From NCBI GenBank assembly GCA_963921195.1, contig OY992537.1, forward strand, positions 125,475,347 through 125,539,346: 64,000 nucleotides of DNA, in the 5' to 3' direction. The notes under the pieces were generated by a model that made no database searches, was not told the origin of the DNA, and saw nothing but the letters and a program-made list of their open reading frames with translations. Of the stretch, positions 24,401 through 37,202 are shown piece after piece (position 1 is the stretch's first letter; each line of letters starts with the position of its first letter). The position numbers were made by a program, and so were the translations under genes. This stretch comes from Pegoplata infirma. Lineage: Eukaryota; Arthropoda; Insecta; Diptera; Anthomyiidae.

Positions 24401-27400
24401 GTTGAAGGATTGGTAACAACAACCTCTAAAACCTACATAACTGAAGACTTGTCTACAACAAGATCTTCGGTTCAAGAAACAACATCTCAAGAAGCAGAAA
24501 TGACAACTATAAGAAAACAAGAAATTTTAACCACAATAAGTGGAATCATTGGTACTGAAACTACAACATCTAAAGTTTTTGATATTGAACGCCAAACAAC
24601 TTCAAATAAATTTGAAGGAGAAGAATATACCACAGAAGGAATTGAAACAACTTCCGGTACTGTAACAACAACTTCTAAAGTTATTGATTATGAAGACCAA
24701 ACAACTTCAAAGAAATTTGAAGGAGATGAATATACTACGAAAGGAATTGAAACAACGTCGCGTAAGGAAATAATTGGAACTAAAGTTAGTGGATTCGAAA
24801 CAACAACTTTAAAAATGACGGAAATGGAAGGTAAACCAACGACAACAAAATCTTTAATAGATGAAACCACAACAAAGGATGATGAGAAAACTACTTCGGG
24901 CGAAGAACAATTATTTACAACAGTTTCAACTGTTCCTGAATTGGAAACATCAACTACGAAAGTTACCACAGAAGGCTTAGCAACAACTGAATCAGAAATT
25001 AAAATAACCACAGATGATAAAGAAACTCTTACGACCGCAATGGCTGGAGTAACGGAAAGTGAAGAAACAACTTTGAAATTTATGGATAGCGACATGAAAA
25101 CCACGATGAAAAATGAAGTGGAAACAACGACTCGAAAAGGAATTGAAACAACTACACTCGGTAAAGATGAAGGATTCACAACAGTATCTAGTGTTGTTGA
25201 AACTACAATACCGAAATTTGAAACAACTCCAAAAATTACTGAACTAGCAGAAAAAACTACTATCAAGAGTACAGAGGAGGAAACTACTCCAAAAGGTATT
25301 GATGCTACCACAACTGCCAAAGAAGAATGTTTAACTACCGAAAAAACAGTAGAAATCGAAATTACAACTTTGGGAGATTTCGCGACAGATGCTTTAACAA
25401 CTACAAAGATGTCTGCAGAACAAACTACTCTCACTGCAATTGAACAATCAACGATGGGTACAGAAGCTGTTGAAACTTCTACAAAGGACGTTGAAACAAC
25501 AACCGTCGAAGTGGTAACGGAAACTAAATCTTCTACTGAAGGTATAGCAGTAACCACTACCAGGAATATTGAAACAACTACGCCTAGCAGTAGAGTTGTA
25601 GAAACCACAACTCTAAGAGCTAAGGAAGAAGAAACAATTTTAACAGAAGCTGAAACTACTACAGCTGCTACTAGGAAAATTACGAAAGAAACTGTGGTAA
25701 CAGAAATACCCAAAGCTGCAGTTACAGAAGCTTTCACCACCCCATCACATTTAGTCGATGAAACTACAAAAATTGGTATGGAAACAACTGAAGTTGAAAA
25801 AGAAGAAATAGAAACTACACCAGAAGGAATTGAAATAACTACACTTGGCAAAGAAGATAAACTCTATACAACAGTAAGTGGAGCAACAACTTCCAAAGTT
25901 ATCGAAACCTTAACCGATGAAACTACTTATAAAGAAATGACTACTGGTGAAGAAGGTCTAACATCCACTGGTGTTACTGAAGAACTAGAAACTACATCAG
26001 AATTTTATGTAACCACTAAACGAACATCGGAAGAGGAAACTACCAAAAGAACACCAGAAAAAGTTCCGTTTACTAAGCAAATGGAAGAAGTAACCACTTC
26101 CAATGATATTCTAACTACAGTTGCTACGGAAACATCGACAATAACTGCTAAAGATAAATTATATACAACACTTTCTGGAAAAGATATTGAAACCACAACA
26201 TCAAAAATGTTATTAGTACCTGATACTACAATTTACAATCTGCAAGATACAACGACTTCTGAAAGTGTTGTAACATCCCCTAGAGTTGATATAGATAAAA
26301 CTACAACATCTCTTTCCTATACATCAGAAATTACCTCAGAAGGTGAAACATTTGAAAGTTCTACTACAGTCTTTGGTAAAACAACAGGAATACCTTATGT
26401 GTCTACTGGATTACCAGCAATCTTTGATACTACATTAACACCAACAATTACTGAAAAGCCTTTCGGGGAATCTGATACAGAAACCAAAGGTCCTTTGGTA
26501 ACTACCCCAGGGTATAAGGAAGTGGATACAAGAGATGAAGAAACAACTGTTACGGAACCATCGGAGGAAATGATAACAGCACCTCCACCATATGAGATCA
26601 CTTCGGAAGGTCCAAAATCTACTATGGTACCTTTGGATATAGTAACAGAATTGCCAAAAATTATAGGAGAAACTACAAGGCAACCAACAACTAGTAAATT
26701 ACCTTCGGAAACACAAACAGAGTATTCAGAAATGGTCACCGAACCTTCTAAAGTTTCTACAGATTCAACTGAAACGGCAACTGGTAAACCAAGAACTGAA
26801 ATAGTTACAATGTCCACAGCTACGGACAAAGTACAAGAAAACACCTCTCAAACGTCTGTAGAAGACCAAGTTACTACCATGACTTCAAAAGAAACATCTA
26901 AACCAATATATTCCACACAGGAACCTGAAACTACTATGACATATGGCAAAACAACAGGCATTCCTTATGTTACAGTTACATCTATTCCTGCTTCTGGAGA
27001 AACAACCATTAGTGAAACGAAAATGGTAGAATCTACCACTATAATGGGTTCTAAAATAACGACATCAACTGAAATTCCTATAGAAAATGAAACAGAGGTA
27101 ACTTACAAACCTGGAAAAGGCTACGAATATCTAACACCTAAAGAACCATTTGAATATCCAACAATTAAACCAGTTGAAACACCAGAAGAAAGATTTACCG
27201 TAATACCAGAAACTTCTATGACAACGGAAATTCCTGAAGAAACTACTCTAAGATCAGACATTAGGGAAACTACGGAACTTGGAAAGGAGGATAAAGAAAC
27301 TACAACACCGTTTATTATAACTCCAGAAACCACAACTGTCAAAGTATCTGATACAACTAAACTTTCTTTGGAAAGTATGACTAGTATTCCAAGTGATATG

Positions 27401-30400
27401 GAGACAACTACTGAAAGTATAACTGAACAGGAAACTATAAAATCAGAAATAAGTAAGGAAATAGAAGTTACTGAAGCAACAACTACACCAATGATAACTG
27501 AAATAACAACTGCTAAAATTGGCAAAACAACAAAATATCCCTATGAAGCAACAGAAGAAATAGTAACGGCATTTGTAGAAGAAATTACCACAAAATCAAG
27601 TATTTCTACATCTGCAACTCAAGAAACAACCAAATTTATGTCAAAACAAGATGAAACAACAACTCCGTTAGCGGACACAAGCTCTGTTACTAGTTCTATA
27701 ACTGGAAGAACAGAAATTCCTGAGGAAACAAACATGCAAACAGTCGAAACAACAACAGCTTACAGTGTTAAAGATTCTGAAACAACTATGGAAACATTGA
27801 CTTATGATACAACACTTAAGTATGGTAAAACAACAGGAATACCTTATGTAACTGAAACAAATTTTGTTGAACCTAAGGTTACGGAGAGTATAACAGAGAA
27901 ATCCTCAGAATATGATACGACTTCATCAACTGGAGTAACTATCTCTCCTAAGGAATCAACTTTAAAACCTAAGGTATATGAAACGTCTACAGAAATTGGA
28001 AAAACAACTGACATTCCACAAACTACAGATGCTTCAACAAAAGAAGACAAGGAAGTTTCGACCACATTCGTAACTGTTGAAGTTCCAGAAACAACATATA
28101 AACCAGCAGTAAAAGATGAGGAAACAACAATGAAACCAGATATTTCAGTATCAACGTATGGAGTTCCCACAGGTACTGACATCGAAACTACAACTTTTGG
28201 TGTAACACGAGGTGAAGTAACAACTTCAAGAGTAGACTTAACTGTTACTCCAGTAGAATATGACATTAAAACTACAATGGAAACTCAAACCAAAAAAGAG
28301 ATGGAAAAAGAAAGAGAAACAACTTCCAAAACAGTTGAAACAATTACGCCTCTATTATCAGCTACAGAAGATATTACCACTTCGGACAGAGAAACAACTA
28401 TTAAACCAAAGGTATATGAAACTACCACAGAAAACGAAAGAATTTCAGACATTCCTGTAACTACAATGGAAATAGAAACTTCAGCAGCTACAACAGTAGA
28501 AACAGACACTGTTACAGAAACTTCGACTTCATCGGCTTTACCTTTCACAAAAGAAGAAGATACAACATTAAAAACATTGGTTTATGAAACTACTATTTCA
28601 TCAGCAACAATGGAAATCGATAGAACTATGGAAATCGATACAACCGCTGCACCCAAGCAATACGAGACAACATTACAGCCTTTCGAAGTTGAAACTAAAG
28701 AAACAACTTCAGAATCCACTAAACCGGAAGTCACAACAGATCATGGCACTCCTGAACAGCCTACTGAAACTTCTGCCTTCCCCACTACAATTTCTGAAAC
28801 TGAAAAGTCTAGCATAACAGACAAATTAATCACAGAAGTTCCTGGAACTACAACAGTTCCTAAAATAACTGTCACTTCTTCAGCTGAAGGTTTGACAGAA
28901 TCGTCTGAAACTGTAAAATCATATGAAACTTCTACCGAATTTAAAGTTATCAGCCAGACAACAGAAATTCCGACAGAAACAACACCAAAATATATGAATA
29001 TTTCTTCTGAAGTTACTGAAGCAACTGAAATTTCACCCAAGACAGAATCCATAACAGAACCTGTTTTAACAACGGAAGAAGCAACTTCAGAATCACTGCC
29101 AGTTGATACCACTTCAACACCTTCCTTTATTATGACTATACCCGCTGTTTCTAGATCAGATACAACTACGACTTCTAAATATGAATCTACCACTCAACCT
29201 TCAAGAGAAGATTCCACAATATTAATAACAGAAACAACAATGTCAACCAAATATGAAACTACTACTCAAGCTATAGAGCAAACAATACAAACCGATAAAG
29301 ACATAATTACAAAACCTTCAATCGAGGTTGAAGATAGTATAACTGAAAACCCCACAGAACGAGGTAAAACTCCCAAAACAGCCGAAACAGAAGCAACTGA
29401 CGAAACTACAACAAAGACATACACAGACGCCACTACTTCAGCTACAAAAGAAAGAACAGGTACTGTTAAACCCTTAGATATTACTACTGTAAAGGATACA
29501 ATGACAAAAACTCCATTAGTAACCGTTACTGAACCCACTAAACTAAAAACGGAAACGACCTTTAAAACAACTGTAGAAATCACAACGGATTTAGTTAAGG
29601 CAGATATGACAACCAGTTTACCAATAGATAAAATAACTGATATACCGGAAACAACTGATAAAATTACAGAAACACCTTATGAAACTATTACAACAGACAA
29701 GAGTCGCGAAACTTCTAGTGAAGGTACTGCCACAACTTTATCAGGTAAAGAAGAAGAAACTACAATAAACATAGCAGACTTGAATACAATATCTTATACA
29801 ACTGAAAAACCAACCGAAATTCCAATTCTTACTACAGTTTTAAGTAAGGAAGAGACAACGACGTACACTGAAGCTTCCAAAACTTCAACAGAATCATCCC
29901 AATTTACACGACCACAAGAAACAACCCAGGTTTTACCGGTCACTACTCGGAAAGTGGCTGAAGAACCGACTACCTTTGAAAGTGACACAACCGAATCTTC
30001 TGAAACGTCAAGAATATCTTCGAAATTCACCACTCCTTCGTCTTTCGAAAGAGAAACCACTCTGCCAGAAGGTACAACTAGAGGGGTACCAGATGCTACC
30101 ACTCGTAAAACTACGGAAGAACAGACTACCTTTGAAAGTGAGATAACTGCTAAACCTTCGATTTATACAACTACAGAAAAAGAAGTTACTACAGAGTATA
30201 CTAAGAAGGAAGAAGAGACCAAAGTTACAAGCGAAATTCCTGTAATAACAACAGAATTTTATGAATTCACTACAGATCGTGATAAGACAGAAGGAATAAC
30301 TACTCCTAAACCATTTGTAAAAGAAGATGAATATACTTCTATCAAACCCACATTTGAAGAGACTTCACTTAAGCCTCAGACTACATTAGGATCCATTGAA

Positions 30401-33400
30401 ACAACAATCAGTTTGGGTACCGAAACACCAACAACAGTTGAAGTGGAACACGAAACATCATCAATGGAACCTTTAGAAACAGAAACTGAGAAAATCTTAA
30501 CAGAAGGTGAGGAAACTACCAAAAAGGAATACGACGGCATAAAAACTACTACCGTTGAAGTTCAAACAAGTCCAACCATACCTAAAATTCAAACTGAGAA
30601 AACTGATATTTCATTAACCACAACTGGTTTTACTACCAGTGAACCTGAAACTACTTATGTGTTTGGTAAGACCACAGGTATACCTTATATAACCACTACA
30701 TCCATTGATATGGATAAAATGAGCTCAGTAACATTCCCAGAGGGAGTTCCAACAACAACCGAATTTATGAAAACTCCAACTGATATTACGACTTCAACAA
30801 GACAAGAAGATGTAACCGAAATTTCTACCACGAAGGAAGATGTGGAAAAACTGGAATCTACTACCGAAATAAGATTAGATACTCGTGTACCAACTACAAC
30901 AAAAGAATTGGAAGAAAAAACTACCCAAATTCCGGAACGTGTCACTCAATCCCCAGCTACAGAATTTGAAACTACTTCCATGCCAACTGAAATCATTGGA
31001 TTAGTGACTAAACCGACGGAGGAAGCAACTGAATATGGTGTCTTTACAACTATATCTACGCAAAAAGCAAGTGAAACCACCACTTCTCAAAGCGGTGAAG
31101 TTACTAGTGATGAAGAAACTACAATGCAATTAGAAAGTACAACAGAAACCAGTTTTACAGTAAAGGAATTTGAAACAACTACAATAATCAGTAGAACAAC
31201 TTCAGAAACTTTCATTAAGGAAGGTACCACTATTGGTGATAAAGTATATGAAACATCCACTAAAGCTGGAGTCATGGACAAAGATACTACAGAACCAATC
31301 TATGCTACAACACAGGCTGGAGAAACTACAGAAGTACCTCTTCTAATCCCACAAGATGATATTACAACAGTTTCGGCTGTTACAATGGTATCTTTAGAAA
31401 GTAGAACTGATAAACCTTTTGATGGAGTAACTAAACTGGAAGCCATACCAACAACTAAAATGCCCATTGATATACTAACCGAAACATCTTCCACCAGTGG
31501 AATGCCAATTGGAACTACACCATCGTCTACTGAAAGCACAGAAGAACGTAAAGTCTCTGCTGCTACCAATGAGAAAGAAATTCCCAAATTGACCACAGTT
31601 GTAACTCAAGAAAGTACAGCTACCACAATCCAGGTACCAAAAGAAATAACCATAGACACCACTCAAGCCACAGTAACAGAAAAAACTACCGAAAGTAGAA
31701 CAACATACCTTGTTCCTAAAGAGGATTCCACCGAAAGTGTTAAGGAAACTCCTACAACTACTCCAGTTATAACAGAAACCTCAACAGCAGAGGGAATAAC
31801 AAGAGTAGTTACAGAAGTTTCGCCAACAGAATTTATAACTGAAACCTCTAAAGAAACCGAAACACCTTTAGAAACTAAGGCTAGCACAGAAATTTCAACA
31901 ACAATCAAAGTCGAAAACGAAACTAATGTCATCTCAGAAATTCCTGGTATTGTTACAACAGAAAGTTCCCCTAAGTATACGGAAACTGAAGAATATGAAA
32001 CAACCACTAAGACTGAGTTCGTAACTAAAGTTTCGATAGAGGATTCTACTCAAATTCCAATAAGAACTACAACTTTAGAAGAGGATTCTACACAAATTCC
32101 AATTAAAACTACAACATCAGAAAGCAAAGAAACTAAGAGTGAGTTTGTTACAAGGGAAACAACGGAGAGTTCTAAGGAAACTCCACTAGAAGTTACAACT
32201 TCGGTAGCCGAAGAAACTTATATGCCTACTGAAATATCAGAAGGTCCAAAAGATGAAGTAACTACAACAGTATCAACCGTTAAATTTGAAATTGAAACTT
32301 CTATTAAAACAACAGCAGCCACAGAAGTTCCAATAGAAACATCTACCTCTATAATGAGGGATACGGAGATTCCAATGGTAACAGAGGTATCAAAGGTTCC
32401 AAAGGATATATCCGAAACAACAGAACCAGTATCCGTAACCAAAATAACAACAGAAATGGAATCGAAACTTGATGAAACAACCACAACTGATGTATCTAAA
32501 GCCGAAGATACAACAACTTCATATGTAGAATCTACAAAAGACAAGGAAACAATCATAACAGACCGAACTGAATTACCAGACATGATTACAACTAAAGAAC
32601 CTATGGTTACAATTGGTCAAACAACGGAGATTCCCACAGGCGTAACTTCAATTGCTGAAGTTACAGAAGTACCAGTTTCAACCAAATTATCATCAGAAAT
32701 TCCTACGGTTGCAGTAACAGAGTTAACAGAATCTTATACTACAAGTAAATCCGAAATACCTACAACAACCCCAAGTACTATCGAATCAACAACACAAGAA
32801 AGTACAGTTCCAAATGTTTCTGTTACAGAAATACCAGAAACTACTTTGAAAACATTTAAGGAATCTGACACTGAAAAGTATACTACTTTTGGTAGCACCG
32901 AATCTTCTTTGAGTACTGAAATCCCAATTACTTTGCTTCCTAAAGAAACAACCGAAATTCCATTGGCAACAACAGGAATTCCTACTGAAATGAGTACTGA
33001 AACTCCCAAAGTTACCACAACAACAGAAACAACAGAAGAAACTACAGTTACAAAAGTTTCTGTTACCGAAATACCAGAAACTACTTTGAAAACATTTAAG
33101 GAATCTGGCACTGAAAAGTATACTACTTTAGGTAGCACCGAATCTACTTTGATTACTGAAATTCCAATTACTTTGCTTCCTAAAGAAACAACCACAATTC
33201 CATTGGCAACAACAGGAATTCCTACTGAAATGAGTACCGAAACTCCCAAAGTTACCACAACCGAGTCCACGGATACTACTTTTATAAGTACTCAAGAATC
33301 TGACACAACATCAAAGGCTATTGAAGTTACAGAAATACCACAAACTACTTCGCAAACAATCATTGCTCAAGGAACTTCAACAATTTCTGGAGATGAATTA

Positions 33401-34742
33401 ACTATGGGTACGACAATACAAACTATGATTTCCGAAATCTCAACTCCATCTTCCTCAACGGAAACCGAAATGGAATTGACAACATCAAATGTAGTAACAG
33501 AAAAAACGGATGATTCTTTTGAAGAACCCAGTATTTCAACAGAGCTACCAAAGATCTATGAAACATCCACCAAATCAATCGAGAAGTTTACAGAAGTACC
33601 TTCAGTTACTAAAATGGAAAGTGAAATTCTAGCTACGACATTAGCTACGGAAATTTCTAAAGAAACAACTTCTCAAATTTCAAGCGAAATCATTACAGAA
33701 ATACCTTCCGTAACTGACATGGATACTAAAGTAGAAATAACCACATTAGCTACCGAAACTACTGATACAACAACTTCACAAATATTTAAAGATGATACTA
33801 CTTCCGCTACCTCCATAGATTTAACTAAACCAACATATGAACCTACTGTCTCACCGGATACTAAGCCACAAACTACTACAAGATTTATGCAAGAGACTAC
33901 CGAAATATCAGAGACATCTATAAGTTCAATTGATAAAACTATTGAAATCTCTACCAAACCTTTCGATGTAGAAGGTGAAACAACAAAATTACCAGAAGAT
34001 ATAATAGATCAAACCTCCACTAAACCTTCTATAACAACCGAAAAACCCGCTACCTCAAGAGACTTCGAAACAACAATTGGATTAACTTCTACAAAAGAAA
34101 CTCTTGGAGTTAATGAAACTACCAAGTATGAACAAACAACATTGAAATATGATCAAACTACAATGAAGTTTGAACAAACTACAACCCAATTTGATCAAAG
34201 TTCTTACAAACCAACAACACTGAAACCTGACATAACTGCCATTCCTGAAACTGCAAAAACAAAGATGGTCTCCGAAATGGAAATTACGACAAAACCGACA
34301 TCATTTACCACCATACAAGTACCTACTACCCTAACATCACTCATCAATATGACTACACCAACCACAGAAACAATAAAACAATTCGATTTAACTACATTAA
34401 CTACTCTGATGGGTAAAGATCTATCCACCTTTGAACCATATGTCACAACACCAACTACACCCAGCTATCAAAAGCTAAATACAACTGCCACTACCATAGA
34501 ATCAACCACTCAATTTATACTGCCCTTGAATAAAACTGAAGTTTGTTGCATTACTGACTATGACTGCCAGGACGATGAGACTTGTATTGGACGACACTGT
34601 ACCAGACCTTGTGACTTTTATCGTAATATTTGTTATAAATATAAACCAAAATATAAATACTGTCATACCCTTAATCATACCGCAATGTGCTACTGTTCCA
34701 AAGCTGATATAAAAACATCAAGTGATTGTCGAATAATAGCAG
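21498..34742 (+). CDS. dpy: Dumpy exon 6: giant Thr/Glu/Ser-rich mucin-like exon (4,415 codons)
   Basis: One frame is uninterrupted for 13,245 bases, from the acceptor at 21496-21497 to the donor gcag|gtaact at 34743. The ATG at 21560 is internal. Layout: a short poly-Thr lead, then a Cys-rich EGF/DPY-like start (about 21531-21713), then roughly 4,270 residues dominated by Thr, Glu, Ser, Lys and Ile with almost no Cys or aromatic residues (about 21725-34530), then a closing Cys-rich module (about 34541-34730). The Thr-rich part contains tandem repeats (22493-23056, 24562-24760, 32803-33262, 34121-34204) and four [FY]GKTTGIPY motifs. Dumpy in Drosophila has a Thr/Pro-rich PIGSFEAST-repeat region in an equivalent position; I do not see that exact string here. 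A heavily O-glycosylated, extended spacer in the matrix fibre is the likely role (inference). Confidence 0.93.
22493..23056 (+). repeat. dpy: Four tandem copies of a 141-bp (47-aa) coding repeat
   Basis: The units start at 22493, 22634, 22775 and 22916, exactly 141 bases apart. Each encodes TT(I/L)GD(E/Q)IS near its start, TTTPKIS in the middle, TTS(R/K)V(L/I)VEETTIT and KESV(D/G)I near the end. Copies differ by scattered substitutions only, so this is a recent expansion. A more diverged copy precedes the array (about 22240-22490) and a decayed one follows it. Confidence 0.95.
24562..24760 (+). repeat. dpy: Two tandem copies of a 105-bp (35-aa) coding repeat
   Basis: The offset between copies is 105 bases (TCTAAAG at 24569 and 24674). 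Both encode TTSKV, then QTTS.KFEG(E/D)EYTT, then GIETTS. The sequence identity is high enough to indicate local duplication inside the Thr-rich exon. Confidence 0.88.
26372..30688 (+). repeat. dpy: Four dispersed [FY]GKTTGIPY motifs in the Thr-rich region
   Basis: The nine-residue motif F/Y-G-K-T-T-G-I-P-Y is encoded at 26372-26398, 26942-26968, 27821-27847 and 30662-30688. Each is followed by V/I and Thr/Ser and preceded within about 5 residues by Thr-Thr, Thr-Met or Thr-Leu. Looser relatives (IGKTTKYPY near 27520, IGKTTDIP near 28000, IGQTTEIP near 32610) point to a decayed long-period repeat. The motif is the most conserved landmark of an otherwise low-complexity region. Confidence 0.85.
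32803..33262 (+). repeat. dpy: 240-bp tandem duplication in coding sequence
   Basis: The block starting at about 32803 recurs with an exact 240-base offset (80 residues); for example TGTTAC(A/C)GAAATACCAGA lies at 32821 and 33061. Both copies encode VTEIPETTLKTFKES, EKYTT.GSTES, then ITLLPKETT and ATTGIPTEMSTETPKVTT. Only a few substitutions separate them. Confidence 0.95.
34121..34204 (+). repeat. dpy: Four copies of a 21-bp (7-aa) coding repeat
   Basis: The units are TKYEQTT, LKYDQTT, MKFEQTT and TQFDQSS, starting at 34121, 34142, 34163 and 34184. It is a short-period minisatellite in frame near the end of the Thr-rich region and introduces the only regularly spaced aromatic residues there. 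Confidence 0.92.
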
Positions 34743-36146
34743 GTAACTGAATTTTAAAAACAAAGTGTTATCCTTCCAACACAACGTGTTTTCTTCTTTT
34801 CATCTTCCTTGGAATGCAAATGTCAAAACAAATTATCTACTGTTATGTTATGAGAGGTTAAGGTTTTAAAATGGAAGACTCAATGATGATGATGTGTGTG
34901 TGGTAAATATGTCAAAAGAAATAGATCTCATTATAAACATCGTATGACTAAAAATAATGAGATCTAAGTCATCTAGCCACTGGCACACCATCAAGGGACG
35001 TCTGTCTTGTTATATCCGCATCAATACATGTTTTCCCTCTTCTTTTCCAAACAACCAAACACATTGAAATGAATGAAATCAACACCACCAACTGTACTCT
35101 ACTCTTTTTTTCTAAATCGACACCCATTTTTTTTAAATAAAATCATCAAATTTCTCTTAGAACCGCTCTAAAAAGGCTAAGCTTTGAACGAATTAAAGCT
35201 TTAAAGAGAATTTTTGGGATTCTCTTGAATGTCTGCATGTTTTTTTATACACTTTTTTAAATGTTTTTCTCTCGATCTTACTCTCTACCCTTCTCTGTTA
35301 CTGTTTTTTTTTTATTGTCTCTAGTTTAGTGTTATGCTCTCGTGTTATTATCTATGTTCTACGTAAAACCTTCTCTTATATATGTTCAAAAAACACTCTC
35401 TTTAGCACTAGATAGAATCTGTTATATAAATGTTTAGTTATTAAGGATCTGTACAAAAGAAAAAAAGGATATAAAATGGTTAAGCATGTTTTGTCTCTAT
35501 AGTATAGTTATCAAATCCATAACTGTTATACTATATAATAGTTTTTTGTTTCTAGTTTTTCTCTGATAAAGCTCCCAAAAACAAAAGCTTTAAAGAGCTT
35601 TAGCATGTTTCTGTTTTTTTTAAGAACTGTACAAAATTTTTAAATATCTTGTGTAAATAATGTATATAAAATTAAATGGTATATGGTTAAATATATATAG
35701 AAAAATACTAATCCTGGTTGTGGTAAACTTTGAAAATCTTTGTAGATTATAGCTTTGTAGCTTTTACAACGCAGCATGTGTATATGTTGTATGACTAAAC
35801 TTAAAAAGTAGTCATTAATTTAAATGTTTAACAAATTTTAATTTTTAAACAATAAAAACAAAACTAATAAACTTTTCTTTTTTAAAAAAATAAAACAAAT
35901 ACCAAAGAAAAAAAAAATAATTAGAAATCAATCAATTAAAAGTTTTCATTTTAGTAAAAATTCAATAAATTGAACGAAACAAATTGAAAACTCTCCTTTT
36001 TGGAATCTTTTATATCCAATAGTTTTTTTTTAAGTGAATGCTATGAATGTTTATATATTCGTAAATGTTAAAGAGAATTTTCTATTTAATTTTTGTTTTT
36101 TATTTTCTTCGTTTTATTTTTTTTAATACTTTCAACAAAACATCAG
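34743..36146 (+). other. dpy: dpy intron, 1.4 kb
   Basis: The donor is gtaactg at 34743 and the acceptor is aaacatcag at 36145-36146. It is AT-rich with pyrimidine-rich tracts around 35090-35350. No transposon or gene was recognised. Confidence 0.8.
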
Positions 36147-36365
36147 AAATCGGTTGTAGTTCCAATTCTGAGTGTCCTGCTCAAAAATCATGCATTAATA
36201 CTGTATGTACAGATCCTTGCTCAGTGGCTAATCCTTGTGGTCCTCAACAGGATTGTAAGGTTATCGAACATCAACCTGTTTGCTCAAGAGTTTGTGAGTG
36301 TCAACGTAAAACAGATTGTCCAGCAGCTTTTGAATGTGATGGCTGTCAATGTCGTCAACAAGAAG
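36147..36365 (+). CDS. dpy: Dumpy exon 7: Cys-rich DPY/EGF-like exon (73 codons)
   Basis: The acceptor is at 36145-36146 and the donor is gaag|gtaagt at 36366. The hydrophobic-looking frame from the ATG at 36065 is translated intron, not a signal peptide. The exon encodes a DPY-like C-S-S-N-S-E-C-P-A-Q-K-S-C....C.DPC, an EGF half with CGPQQDC and HQPVC, then an unusual C-E-C....DC and C-D-G-C-Q-C cluster. It directly follows the Thr-rich exon and, with the next micro-exon, forms a Cys-rich island between the two Thr-rich exons. Confidence 0.9.
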
Positions 36366-36437
36366 GTAAGTAAAGGATGTTAATCCTTGTGTTTTTTTTT
36401 TGTTACTTTGAGAAAAGCTTGAACTGTTTACACTGAA

Positions 36438-36839
36438 AGAATTATACGGTGATACGATGGTTTTTTACTTATTCATGTGATCTAGTGTATTTTGTAGGTG
36501 TCGTGGAGTGCTGGTTAAACAAAACACCGCTCACGCGTGACTTAAGCTTTTGCACTCACACAAATTTCAAATACGAGCAGCTTTTAAACGCAAAAAAAAA
36601 CAGTTGTTTTTATATTGACAATCGTTAATTTGGCACTGAACCGATTTAAAACAAGAAACAATTTTAAAAACTTTAAACAATACAATTAAATATTTTTGAC
36701 TCAAGCAAAAAAATAGCACTCACTACGAACCACTCACGCAAAAAAATGTACTCACTCACGAACAAAAAATTTTATTCACTCTCACGTCAGTAGCTGTACT
36801 TACGATCACGCGTAATTCACGTGACCAGCGTATAATTCT
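36438..36839. mobile_element. Foldback element rich in ACTCACG motifs
   Basis: AGAATTATACG at 36438 is answered by CGTATAATTCT at 36829. The interior has many CTCACGCG / ACTCAC strings, resembling the interior of the hAT-like element at 53443-53975. The ends are approximate. Confidence 0.5.
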
Positions 36840-37202
36840 AGTCCTTAACATTAAAGCTGGAAACGCATTTAAGCGGGCACATTTAGGTGATAGCATTTTA
36901 AATATTTTTTATGAAATTGTTAGCTAGGAGCATTATTTGTATATTAAGGATGGCAAAATCTAATTAAAAAAGAGTTCCCCTCTTAAATGCGCCACTGAAT
37001 ATGTAAACTTTTTGACGCATTTAAAAGGGTTATAATTTATTAAAACCTTCTGATAAAAGCAAAACGAGGTATTTATAAATACTTGGGAATGCAATCACTG
37101 TATATTATTTTAAAAAGCTGTGTCGTACATTTTGGATGCGTCATTTGGATTTCAACGAATCTGAATTCGTATTAGTGATTAATGTTGCCCAATCATTTCT
37201 TA

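Noticed and set aside
24688..25851. 387-codon antisense open frame opposite the Thr-rich exon (and several shorter ones)
   Set aside because: It is the mirror of ACN/GAA-rich coding sequence and reads as Val/Ser/Ile-rich low-complexity protein with no domain or splice context; a stop-poor shadow.
36065..36146. Hydrophobic N-terminus resembling a signal peptide before exon 7
   Set aside because: It is translated T-rich intron upstream of an acceptor at 36145-36146; the coding exon begins mid-protein in phase 1.
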